A stretch of DNA of 64,000 nucleotides from Forficula auricularia (Eukaryota > Arthropoda > Insecta > Dermaptera > Forficulidae), in NCBI GenBank assembly GCA_024734495.1, contig JALMQS010000153.1:15174789-15238788 (forward strand). Direction: 5' to 3'. This document shows, one piece after another, positions 1 through 11,052 of the stretch (position 1 is its first letter; each line of letters begins with the position of its first letter). The notes under the pieces are model-generated. The model was not told where the DNA came from and did no database searches. It saw only the letters and a program-made list of their open reading frames with translations. The translations under genes were made by a program, and so were the position numbers.

Positions 1-870
1 AAAACCTTTTCTAATTAAACTTTTCTTTTCACGTCCTAATATGTGTATTGGATTTTTCGCGAATAAATTTTTTCAAATTGTCTATTTCCTTGACATTTAC
101 TTGATAATGATAGCGGAAAATTCAAAACCAAATATATTTAAGTATTCAAATACTATAAACAATAATAGACTTTAAATTTAATAATATGTTTTTTATTCAA
201 GGAATTATTCCTTTTTTTTGCAATTCGGTTTGCACATGTCGCATATAAAGTTGTAATGTTTAGAATATTGTTTGCTTAGTAAATGAGTCTTTAAACATAT
301 AGAACAATCATACAGCGACAATTTTGTTCTAGTTTTTCTTTTTTATGGAAAAAACTATCCCGTTTTTTACTACAGTTCACTGTTAACATATCACAAATAA
401 ATAATGTCGGCTTTTTGAATACTGTACTGCGGCATTGTTTGTTCGTGATTTTGTTTTTCCTCGCCCGGACTTCCTCATTTTGATGCTCCATCGAAATGGT
501 CCCTTCTCCTTTAAAGCGTCCGGGGTCATTACAAATAACTTCAAAGTTATCCTATTATTTACAAAATCATTTTCTAATTAAACTTTTTTTTCACGTCCTA
601 ATATGTGTATTGCATTTTTCGCGAACGAATTTTTTCAAATTGTCTATTTCCTTGTCATTTACTTGATGATAATAGCGGAAAATTCAAAAGCAAAAATATT
701 TAAGTATCCAAATACTATAAACTATAATAGACTTTAAATTTAATAATATGTTTTATATTCAAGGAATTATTCCTTTTTTCTCATTTCGCTGTGCACATGT
801 CACATATAAAGAGTTTTGCCTTCCCTAATCATAAGAATTTTTCCTTTTTTCTCTATTCGCTGTGCACATT

Positions 871-1132
871 TCACATATGAAGTGTTTCGCTTTTTTGAAT
901 CATAAGACGACTAAGTTTATTAGTAGTTAGCTGAAGAATTCGCATTTTCGGGCAATTTATTGGCACCTGGAAATCATAACTAATATCCCCTTGAATTTGC
1001 AAGTCCTCAAGTCTTGGACAGTTGCCCAAAATCACAGATAATTTATATTTTCCGAAAGTTAATTTTAGCTTGTCTAAATGCGACCAGTTTGAGAGGACCA
1101 GGCTCTCGATATTTTTTGAAGACAGGCGGCCT
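871..1132 (-). pseudogene. LRR-like C-terminal coding fragment inside the satellite, copy 1
   Basis: On the minus strand this stretch is open for 87 codons and ends in TGA, in DNA where stops are otherwise dense. The product has leucines spaced as in leucine-rich repeats: SLVLSNWSHLDKLKLTF, then CPRLEDLQIQGDIS, then CPKMRILQLTTNKLSRL. This resembles the LRR part of F-box/LRR-type proteins, but the family is not certain. The frame is preceded by ATAAACACCAG, a plausible splice acceptor, and has no good ATG, so it looks like a captured terminal exon. Two differences from copy 2 that I checked (an AAA/AAG lysine and a TCA/TCT serine) are synonymous. Whether it is ever transcribed is unknown. Confidence 0.5.
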
Positions 1133-2513
1133 CTGGTGTTTATAAAATATACGTTAATGAAAGTCTTATTCCGTCAATGAGTTCTTTTCATTTAAAATTT
1201 ATTTTAAAAATATTATTTAAATCCTTTTCTAATTTATCTTAACTTTTAAAGTCTTGATAAGTGAATTGCTATTTTTTACGAATAACAGTAAAAACATTCC
1301 ATTAATGAAGGTAATGTTTTTAATTTTGTTTGCTTTTTAAATGAGTCTTTAAGCATATAGAACAATCATACAGCGACAATTTTGTTCGTGTTTTTCTTTT
1401 TATGGAAAGAACTATCCCGTTTTTTACTACAGTTCATTATTCGTATTATTTACAAAAACCTTTTCTAATTAAACTTTTCTTTTCACGTCCTAATATGTGT
1501 ATTGGATTTTTCGCGAATAAATTTTTTCAAATTGTCTATTTCCTTGACATTTACTTGATAATGATAGCGGAAAATTCAAAACCAAATATATTTAAGTATT
1601 CAAATACTATAAACAATAATAGACTTTAAATTTAATAATATGTTTTTTATTCAAGGAATTATTCCTTTTTTTTGCAATTCGGTTTGCACATGTCGCATAT
1701 AAAGTGTTTTGCTTTCCCGAATCATAAGACGACTAAGTTTATTAGTGTCTTATTCCGTCAATGAGTTCTTTTCATTTAAGATTTATTTTAAAAATATTAG
1801 TTAAATCCTTTCTTAATTTATCTTCACTTTTAAAGTCTTGATAAGTGAATTGCTATTTTTTACGAATAACAGTAAAAACAATCCATTAATGAAGTTAATG
1901 TTTTGAATTTTGTTTGCTTAGTAAATGAGTCTTTAAACATATAGAACAATCATACAGCGACAATTTTGTTCTAGTTTTTCTTTTTTATGGAAAGAACTAT
2001 CCCGTTTTTTACTACAGTTCACTGTTAACATATCACAAATAAATAATGTCGGCTTTTTGAATACTGTACTGCGGCATTGTTTGTTCGTGATTTTGTTTTT
2101 CCTCGCCCGGACTTCCTCATTTTGATGCTCCATCGAAATGGTCCCTTCTCCTTTAAAGCGTCCGGGGTCATTACAAATAACTTCAAAGTTATCCTATTAT
2201 TTACAAAATCCTTTTCTAATTAAACTTTTCTTTTCACGTCCTAATATGTGTATTGCATTTTTCGCGAACGAATTTTTTCAAATTGTCTATTTCCTTGTCA
2301 TTTACTTGATAATAATAGCGGAAAATTCAAAAGCAAAAATATTTAAGTATCCAAATACTATAAACAATAATAGACTTTAATTTAATAATATGTTTTATAT
2401 TCAAGGAATTATTCACTTTTTTCGCAATTCGCTGTGCACATGTCACATATAAAGAGTTTTGCCTTCCCTAATCATAAGAATTTTTCCTTTTTTCTCTATT
2501 CGCTGTGCACATT

Positions 2514-2775
2514 TCACATATGAAGTGTTTCGCTTTTTTGAATCATAAGACGACTAAGTTTATTAGTAGTTAGCTGAAGAATTCGCATCTTCGGGCAATT
2601 TATTGGCACCTGGAAATCATAACTAATATCCCCTTGAATTTGCAAGTCCTCAAGTCTTGGACAGTTGCCCAAAATCACAGATAATTTATATTTTCCGAAA
2701 GTTAATTTTAGCTTGTCTAAATGCGACCAGTTAGAGAGGACCAGGCTCTCGATATTTTTTGAAGACAGGCGGCCT
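2514..2775 (-). pseudogene. LRR-like coding fragment in satellite, copy 2
   Basis: This is the next copy of the minus-strand LRR-like fragment, 1,643 bp from copy 1. I translated it codon by codon. It is open without interruption from the GGC-CGC-CTG start of the putative exon to TGA, and has the same leucine pattern and cysteine-proline steps (NCPRLEDL, NCPKMRIL). Confidence 0.5.
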
Positions 2776-4154
2776 CTGGTGTTTATAAAATATACGTTAA
2801 TGAAGGTCTTATTCCGTCAATGAGTTCTTTTCATTTAAAATTTATTTTAAAAATATTATTTAAATCCTTTTCTAATTTATCTTAACTTTTAAAGTCTTGA
2901 TAAGTGAATTGCTATTTTTTACGAATAACAGTAAAAACATTCCATTAATGAAGGTAATGTTTTTAATTTTGTTTGCTTTTTAAATGAGTCTTTAAGCATA
3001 TAGAACAATCATACAGCGACAATTTTGTTCGTGTTTTTCTTTTTATGGAAAGAACTATCCCGTTTTTTACTACAGTTCATTATTCGTATTATTTACAAAA
3101 ACCTTTTCTAATTAAACTTTTCTTTTCACGTCCTAATATGTGTATTGGATTTTTCGCGAATAAATTTTTTCAAATTGTCTATTTCCTTGACATTTACTTG
3201 ATAATGATAGCGGAAAATTCAAAACCAAATATATTTAAGTATTCAAATACTATAAACAATAATAGACTTTAAATTTAATAATATGTTTTTTATTCAAGGA
3301 ATTATTCCTTTTTTTGCAATTCTGTTTGCACATGTCGCATATAACGTGTTTTGCTTTCCCGAATCATAAGACGACTAAGTTTATTAGTGTCGTATTCCGT
3401 CAATGAGTTCTTTTCATTTAAGATTTATTTTAAAAATATTAGTTAAATCGTTTCTTAATTTATCTTCACTTTTAAAGTCTTGATAAGTGAATTGCTATTT
3501 TTTACGAATAACAGTAAAAACAATCCATTAATGAAGTTAATGTTTTCAATTTTGTTTGCTTAGTAAATGAGTCTTTAAACATATAGAACAATCATACAGC
3601 GACAATTTTGTTCTAGTTTTTCTTTTTATGGAAAAAACTATCCCGTTTTTTACTACAGTTCACTGTTACACATATCACAAATAAATAATGTCGGCTTTTT
3701 GAATACTGTACTGCGGCATTGTTTGTTCGTGATTTTGTTTTTCCTCGCCCGGACTTCCTCATTTTGATGCTCCATCGAAATGGTCCCTTCTCCTTTAAAG
3801 CGTCCGGGGTCATTACAAATAACTTCAAAGTTATCCTATTATTTACAAAATCCTTTTCTAATTAAACTTTTCTTTTCACGTCCTAATATGTGTATTGCAT
3901 TTTTCGCGAACGAATTTTTTCAAATTGTCTATTTCCTTGTCATTTACTTGATAATAATAGCGGAAAATTCAAAAGCAAAAATATTTAAGTATCCAAATAC
4001 TATAAACAATAATAGACTTTAATTTAATAATATATTTTTTATTCAAGGAATTATTCCTTTTTTCTCATTTCGCTGTGCACATGTCACATATAAAGAGTTT
4101 TGCCTTCCCTAATCATAAGAATTTTTCCTTTTTTCTCTATTCGCTGTGCACATT

Positions 4155-4416
4155 TCACATATGAAGTGTTTCGCTTTTTTGAATCATAAGACGACTAAGT
4201 TTATTAGTAGTTAGCTGAAGAATTCGCATCTTCGGGCAATTTATTGGCACCTGGAAATCATAACTAATATCCCCTTGAATTTGCAAGTCCTCAAGTCTTG
4301 GACAGTTGCCCAAAATCACAGATAATTTATATTTTCCGAAAGTTAATTTTAGCTTGTCTAAATGCGACCAGTTAGAGAGGACCAGGCTCTCGATATTTTT
4401 TGAAGACAGGCGGCCT
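4155..4416 (-). pseudogene. LRR-like coding fragment in satellite, copy 3
   Basis: This is the third copy, 1,641 bp beyond copy 2 and essentially identical to it, including the putative acceptor and the TGA. The near identity shows recent homogenisation of the array rather than independent selection on each copy. Confidence 0.5.
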
Positions 4417-6254
4417 CTGGTGTTTATAAAATATACGTTAATGAAGGTCTTATTCCGTCAATGAGTTCTTTTCATTTAAAATTTATTTTAAAAATATTAT
4501 TTAAATCCTTTTCTAATTTATCTTAACTTTTAAAGTCTTGATAAGTGAATTGCTATTTTTTACGAATAACAGTAAAAACATTCCATTAATGAAGGTAATG
4601 TTTTTAATTTTGTTTGCTTTTTAAATGAGTCTTTAAACATATAGAACAATCATACAGCGACAATTTTGTTCGTGTTTTTCTTTTTTATGGAAAGAACTAT
4701 CCCGTTTTTTACTACAGTTCACTGTGCACATATCACAAATAAATAATGTCGGCTTTTTGAATACTGTACTGCGGCTTTGTTTGTTCGTGATTTTGTTTTT
4801 CCTCGCCCGGACTTCCTCATTTTGATGCTCCATCGAAATGGTCCCTTCTCCTTTAAAGCGTCCGTGGTCATTACAAATAACTTCAAAGTTATCCTATTAT
4901 TTACAAAATCATTTTCTAATTAAACTTTTTTTTCACGTCCTAATATGTGTATTGGATTTTTCGCGAACGAATTTTTTCAAATTGTCTATTTCCTTGTCAT
5001 TTACTTGATGATAATAGCGGGAAATTCAAAAGCAAAAATATTTAAGTATCCAAATACTATAAACTATAATAGACTTTAAATTTAATAATATGTTTTTTAT
5101 TCAAGGAATTATTCCTTTTTTTCTCATTTCGCTGTGCACATGTCACATATAAAGAGTTTTGCCTTCCCTAATCATAAGAATTTTTCCTTTTTTTCTCAAT
5201 TCGCAGTGCACATATCACATATAAATAAGAATCATGAGAATCGAATTAGCCTGACGGCTCGTTTCTGAATTTGCTTTTCCTCAGCTCCGGACTTCCTCAT
5301 TTTGATGCTCTGAATTGGTTTTTCCTCGCCCGGACTTCCTCATTTTGATGCTCCATCGAAATGGTCCCTTCTCCTTTAAAGCGCGTCCGGGGTCATTACA
5401 AATAACTTCAAAGTTATCCTATTATTTACAAAATCCTTTCTATTAAACTTTTTTCACGTCCTAATATGTGTATTGGATTTTTCGCGAACGAATTTTTTCA
5501 AATTGTCTATTTCCTTGTCATTTACTTGATGATAATAGCGGGAAATTCAAGAGCAAAAATATTTAAGTATCCAAATACTATAAACAATAATAGACTTTAA
5601 ATTTAATAATATGTTTTTTATTCAAGGAATTATTCATTTTTTTCTCATTTCGCTGTGCACATGTCACATATCAAGAGTTTTGCCTTCCCTAATCATAAGA
5701 ATTTTTCCTTTTTTTCTCAATTCGCAGTGCACATATCACATATAAATAAGAATCATAAGAATCGAATTAGCCTGACGGCTCGTTTCTGAATTTGCTTTTC
5801 CTCGCCCGGACTTCCTCATTTTGATGCTCTGAATTGGTTTTTCCTCGCCCGGACTTCCTCATTTTGATGCTCCATCGAAATGGTCCCTTCTCCTTTAAAG
5901 CGTCCGGGGTCATTACAAATAACTTCAAAGTTATCCTATTATTTACAAAATCCTTTTCTAATTAAACTTTTTTTTCACGTCCTAATATGTGTATTGCATT
6001 TTTCGCGAACGAATTTTTTCAAATTGTCTATTTCCTTGTCATTTACTTGATGATAATAGCGGGAAATTCAAAAGCAAAAATATTTAAGTATCCAAATACT
6101 ATAAACTATAATAGACTTTAAATTTAATAATATGTTTTTTATTCAAGGAATTATTCCTTTTTTCTCATTTCGCTGTGCACATGTCACATATAAAGAGTTT
6201 TGCCTTCCCTAATCATAAGAATTTTTCCTTTTTTCTCTATTCGCTGTGCATATT

Positions 6255-6516
6255 TCACATATGAAGTGTTTCGCTTTTTTGAATCATAAGACGACTAAGT
6301 TTATTAGTAGTTAGCTGAAGAATTCGCATCTTCGGGCAATTTATTGGCACCTGGAAATCATAACTAATATCCCCTTGAATTTGCAAGTCCTCAAGTCTTG
6401 GACAGTTGCCCAAAATCACAGATAATTTATATTTTCCGAAAGTTAATTTTAGCTTGTCTAAATGCGACCAGTTAGAGAGGACCAGGCTCTCGATATTTTT
6501 TGAAGACAGGCGGCCT
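6255..6516 (-). pseudogene. LRR-like coding fragment in satellite, copy 4
   Basis: This is the fourth copy, 2,100 bp beyond copy 3 because two 530-bp monomers are added in between. The reading frame is still open. The only change noticed nearby is GCATATTTC in place of GCACATTTC just beyond the stop. Confidence 0.5.
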
Positions 6517-8519
6517 CTGGTGTTTATAAAATATACGTTAATGAAGGTCTTATTCCGTCAATGAGTTCTTTTCATTTAAAATTTATTTTAAAAATATTAT
6601 TTAAATCCTTTTCTAATTTATCTTAACTTTTAAAGTCTTGATAAGTGAATTGCTATTTTTTACGAATAACAGTAAAAACATTCCATTAATGAAGGTAATG
6701 TTTTTAATTTTGTTTGCTTTTTAAATGAGTCTTTAAGCATATAGAACAATCATACAGCGACAATTTTGTTCGTGTTTTTCTTTTTTATGGAAAGAACTAT
6801 CCCGTTTTTTACTACAGTTCATTATTCGTATTATTTACAAAAACCTTTTCTAATTAAACTTTTCTTTTCACGTCCTAATATGTGTATTGGATTTTTCGCG
6901 AATAAATTTTTTCAAATTGTCTATTTCCTTGACATTTACTTGATAATGATAGCGGAAAATTCAAAACCAAATATATTTAAGTATTCAAATACTATAAACA
7001 ATAATAGACTTTAAATTTAATAATATGTTTTTTATTCAATGAATTATTTCTTTTTTTTTGCAATTCTGTTTGCACATGTCGCATATAAAGAGTTTTGCTT
7101 TCCCGAATCATAAGACGACTAAGTTTATTAGTGTCTTATTCCGTCAATGAGTTCTTTTCATTTAAAATTTATTTTAAAAATATTAGTTAAATCCTTTTCT
7201 AATTTATCTTCACTTTTAAAGTCTTGATAAGTGAATTGCTATTTTTTACGAATAACAGTAAAAACATTCCATTAATGAAGGTAATGTTTTGAATTTTGTT
7301 TGCTTTGTAAATGAGTCTTTAAACATATAGAACAATCATACAGCGACAATTTTGTCTAGTTTTTCTTTTTTATGAAAAGAACTATCCCGTTTTTTACTAC
7401 AGTTCACTGTGCACATATCACAAATAAATAGCGTCGGCTTTTTGAATACTGTACTGCGGCATTGTTTGTTCGAGATTTTGTTTTTCCTCGCCCGGACTTT
7501 CTCAGTTTTGATGCTCCATCGAAATGGTCCCTCTCCTTTAAAGCGTCCTTTCAATTTAAAATATTTTTTAAAAATATCAATTAAATGCTTTTCTAATTTA
7601 TCTTCACATTTAAATTCTTTATAAGTTAATTGCTATTTTTTACGAATGACAGTAAAAACATTCCGTTGATTATGGTAATTGTTTTGAATTTCGTTTGCTT
7701 TTTAAATGAGTCTCTAAACATATTGAACAATCATTCAGCGACAAGTTTGTTCTTGATTTTTATTTTTTTGGAAAGAACTATCCCGTTTTTTACTACAGTT
7801 CACTGTGGACATATCGCAAATAAATACTGTCGCCTTTTTTAATACCCTACTTCGGCAATGTTTGTTCCTGTTTTTTTTTCTCGTTCGTACTTCCTTATTT
7901 TGATGACCTATTGCAATGGCCCCCTCCTTTAAAGCGTCCGGGGTCATTACAAATATCTTCAAAGTTATCCGATTATTTACAAAATCCTTTTTAATTAAAC
8001 TTTTCTTTTCACGTCCTAATATGTTTATTAGTGTCTTATTCCGTCAATGAGTTCTTTTCATTTAAAATTTATTTTAAAAATATTAATTAATTCCTTTTCT
8101 AATTTAACTTCACTTTTTAAGACTTCATAAGTGAATTGCTATTTTTACGAATAACAGTAAAAACATTCCGTTGATGAAGGTAAATGTTTTGAATTTTGTT
8201 TGCTTTCTAAATGAGTCTTTCTTTATACAGCGACAATGTTTGTTCGTGATTTTCTTTTTTATGGAATGAACTATCCCGTTTTTTACAATTCACTGTGCAC
8301 ATATCACCAATAAATAATATGAGCTTCCCGAATCATAAACCTACAATGTTTGTGGATGGCAACAGGAAACATATTTTAACAATATTAGTAATGTACATGA
8401 ACATATACATTCGGTTTCTTAGTTTTATCTTTTACATGTTTTGAATAATATTGATTAGAATATTATGTACATGTTCGTGTACAAATGGTCTGAAAGGTTT
8501 AAAATGTTTCAAACTTGAT

Positions 8520-8813
8520 ATTCAGATGATATAGGTCAATGTTAAATGAAGGCAAATACGCTGCGACCAAACCAACGTCAAGTACATTTTGCCTTATCAA
8601 CTTATCCAGAATAGTCTTGATGGAATAGTCAATTCCTAGCACCAAACAGAAAATTGTTGAAAACCTTCACTTCTTCTCTAAAACGTCTGCCTGACTTATT
8701 CTCCTTTGTAAATGCCCATGCGCAACTGCCTCGTAAACTTTTGCCAACCACTCTATTGAGTCAAGGTGGGATATATCCAGTTTCCACTTTAAGAATTTAT
8801 CATCCCTAATAAG
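8520..8813 (-). pseudogene. Unidentified coding remnant with an internal TGA
   Basis: The minus strand reads DDKFLKWKLDISHLDS, then EWLAKVYEAVAHGHLQRR and ISQADVLEKK, followed by TGA at about 8670. Beyond the stop the same frame continues open as DYSIKTILDKLIRQNVLDVG and a few more residues. Local base composition is clearly less AT-rich than the flanks. The upstream end abuts CACTTATTAG, a possible splice acceptor, and then a tRNA-like repeat at 8820. I do not recognise the protein. It could be a genuine terminal exon ending at the TGA, or a decayed gene with a premature stop; the open frame after the stop favours decay. Confidence 0.35.
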
Positions 8814-8819
8814 TGTATG

Positions 8820-8892
8820 GTAGGCTCCGATAGAGCAGTGGCTAGGCACTTGACTTGGGATCGAGTTTACTCGAAATCGAATCTCGCCTTTG
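8820..8892 (+). repeat. tRNA-like sequence (SINE head or tRNA pseudogene)
   Basis: TAGAGCAGTGGCTAGGC resembles an RNA polymerase III A box, and about 40 bp on AATCGAATCTCGCC resembles a degenerate B box. The spacing fits a tRNA-derived repeat. It does not fold well enough for me to call a working tRNA. It directly adjoins the coding remnant to its left. Confidence 0.4.
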
Positions 8893-9629
8893 TCCTAATA
8901 ATTTTTTCAAAAACGCAAGGCGTCTCACTGAATCCAGTGATATTCTTCTTTTCGAAACCTCATTTCATATCTATTGCCAGAAATATCGAATTTAAAATAT
9001 AACACTTGGTATTTGTTTAAGGGCCCTTTCGCACTTTCGAGTGAATTGCGCAACCAAGTCTTTAGTGTATAAACCCCATAATTTATATAAGATCAAAAGT
9101 TTTCTTGAATTCTAAAAATTGAATTTGCTACATTGCATTTGAGGAATTGAACTTATGGCATGACTCTTTATCATTCAATTAAATAAACATTATATTTAGG
9201 GGTTTCTTTCTTCTATTTAAATGTCTCATTTAATTATTTTACTATTGATTGGTTTAAACCTTTTTATAAAGACATGAAAAATTAATTTATAATTTTTCCA
9301 TTCATATTTATAAATTGGATTCTTGCAGAGGTGACCAAAGGCTAGATCGGTCAAATGATTAATTCAATTTTACTATAAAATTGAACAACATTTTTATATT
9401 TTACTACAATAGAAATATAATTAAGTTTAATTAAATTCGTTAAATTTTTTATCAATATGTGATCGGGCTATAAGAGTTCATTTAGCCAAATTATTAATTT
9501 AATTATGGTAAAATACCTGAATATGCTATGTCATAAAAAAATAAAAAACAACAATATTTAATAAAAATGTTTTTTTAAATAGATAAAAAAATTGTATTTT
9601 AAAATAATTTAAGAATTTAAAAATAAATG
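8893..9629. other. No gene seen
   Basis: AT-rich intergenic DNA with only short, random-looking ORFs and no recognisable repeat end. Confidence 0.6.
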
Positions 9630-9677
9630 ACAGTGTTTTCTCTGCTTGATGTAAGTAAATATAAAGACAAATACAAA

Positions 9678-9745
9678 TATATATATATATATATATTTAT
9701 TTATTTATTTATATATATATATATTTATATATATATATATATTAA
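9678..9745. repeat. AT and TTTA microsatellite
   Basis: Runs of (AT)n, (TTTA)n and again (AT)n inside the TIR element. Confidence 0.9.
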
Positions 9746-10062
9746 TAATTTATAAATAAATAAATATCTTTTTTAAAAAACAAATATTTCAACGTTACTT
9801 TATAGCTCTAAACGTTTCGGGAAAATTTCTCATTTTGTCAATGGGTTTTAATTCGAATTAAAAAAAATGCTTTATGTAATTAATATAAAGCAACACTAAA
9901 CAAATAAATATTTTGGAAAAAACAATGTTTGAAAATATATATGGGTATTTTAGACTTGATTTATTTGCTTTCGTCCATTCATTTATTTTTATTTAACAAT
10001 GTTTTTTTAAGATTAAATTTTTAAAACAGTCGTTAATTATTTTATTTTTTAACCTTAGTTAT

Positions 10063-10288
10063 CGATAAAATCATTAATTTTGATGTAGAAATTGAAAGCG
10101 TTGGAGAACAGGACTTAGTTGTTGTTGAGTGATTTTCAATATTCAATATATATATACACATGTTGTACAATTTTTATTTCTGTTTTGTTTCCTATAAGTG
10201 ATACAGAATAGAAGTAGAAAAATCACTCAACAACAACTGAGTCCTGTCCTTCAATCGCCTCCAATTTCTACATCAAAATTTATGATTT
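10063..10288. mobile_element. Foldback element with about 70-bp arms
   Basis: The left arm contains TTTTGATGTAGAAATTG and AGGACTTAGTTGTTGTTGAG; the right arm contains the complements CTCAACAACAACTGAGTCCT and CAATTTCTACATCAAAA. The spacer is about 85 bp and AT-rich. There is no coding capacity. Confidence 0.8.
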
Positions 10289-10502
10289 TATAATATAAAG
10301 GAGGACACCAGAACTTTTTGAATGGAATTTTAAGAAGAACTATATTTCAAATTAGTTTTCGAAATTAAATATTTTTCAATATTAGAGGATCATCACTTAT
10401 TTTAATATATTCTTTTGACTATAACTAGATACCAATCAATATATGTATTAAAGAAAAAGATACTGCTGAATCCGCTAAGCACGACTAATAATTGGGCAAT
10501 TC

Positions 10503-10509
<7 letters not shown>

Positions 10510-10565
<56 letters not shown>

Positions 10566-10593
10566 AATATATATATATATATATATATGAGAA
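10510..10593. repeat. Long (TA)n microsatellite
   Basis: Roughly 50 bp of uninterrupted TA, then a short GAGAAA break and more TA. The tyrosine/isoleucine ORF that overlaps it is an artefact of the repeat. Confidence 0.95.
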
Positions 10594-11052
10594 ATATTTT
10601 TCTTGAAATTCTCCTCACCTTGATTCCACACCAGAAATATAAAATGCCACTATGCTTTCTTAATTGAGATTACATAATTAATATATTTATACTATTTATT
10701 TGTTATAAATGATTTTAATTTACACTTTTATTATTATCAAAATACATGCTTTTCTTCTTTTTTATCTATAACGATGTATCTTTGACCATTTTGTACCTTT
10801 TGTATTTCTTTATTGTTCTTTATATTTAAATTCAATAAAATTGGTTTATATAGGACAACTTAAAGAAAAACTAAGATTTATATTATACTATATTTACTTA
10901 TACGAGTTTGTAAAGGTATTTATTAAATTAATTTTCAAATTATATATATCTTTTGATAAAGGGTTTTTAACCAGATCAGTAATAATTAAAAACTAAAAAT
11001 AATATATATATATATTTACCTCAAGCAGAGAAAACGCTCTTAACTTAACTCT

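Larger units (their letters stand above)
1..8330. repeat. Higher-order tandem satellite, 1,642-bp period, cut by the left window edge
   Basis: The same landmarks recur at constant distance. The GCGGCATTGTTTG block is at 429, 2071 and about 3713, a step of 1,642 each time, and the ATGGAAAGAACT block is at 1402, 3045 and 4687. Within a unit, diverged sub-monomers share features such as GCACATNTCACATATAAA and TTCAAGGAATTATTCC, so this is a higher-order repeat. Between about 5100 and 5900 the order changes: two monomers of roughly 530 bp stand in tandem. From about 7370 rightwards the monomers become increasingly diverged and the array fades near 8330, as expected of a satellite edge that escapes homogenisation. 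Several 66-82-codon ORFs repeat with the array; they show no recognisable domain and I do not call them genes. Confidence 0.93.
9630..11052. mobile_element. TIR element, family shared with 19023-21245
   Basis: The left end reads TTTTCTCTGCTTGATGTAAG and the right end, on the other strand, TTTTCTCTGCTTGAGGTAAA. The outer part of the right end reads TAGCAGAGTTAAGTTAAGAG on the minus strand, which matches the left outer end of the copy in innexin intron 1 (TAGCAGAGTTATTCATTAAG). The interior has no transposase frame, so the element is non-autonomous. It contains a smaller foldback at 10063-10288 and long AT microsatellites. The exact outer boundary and target duplication are not resolved. Confidence 0.6.

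Noticed and set aside
291..7554. Family of 66-82-codon ORFs repeating through the satellite on both strands
   Set aside because: They follow the repeat period, overlap on opposite strands, break in the diverged copies and show no domain.
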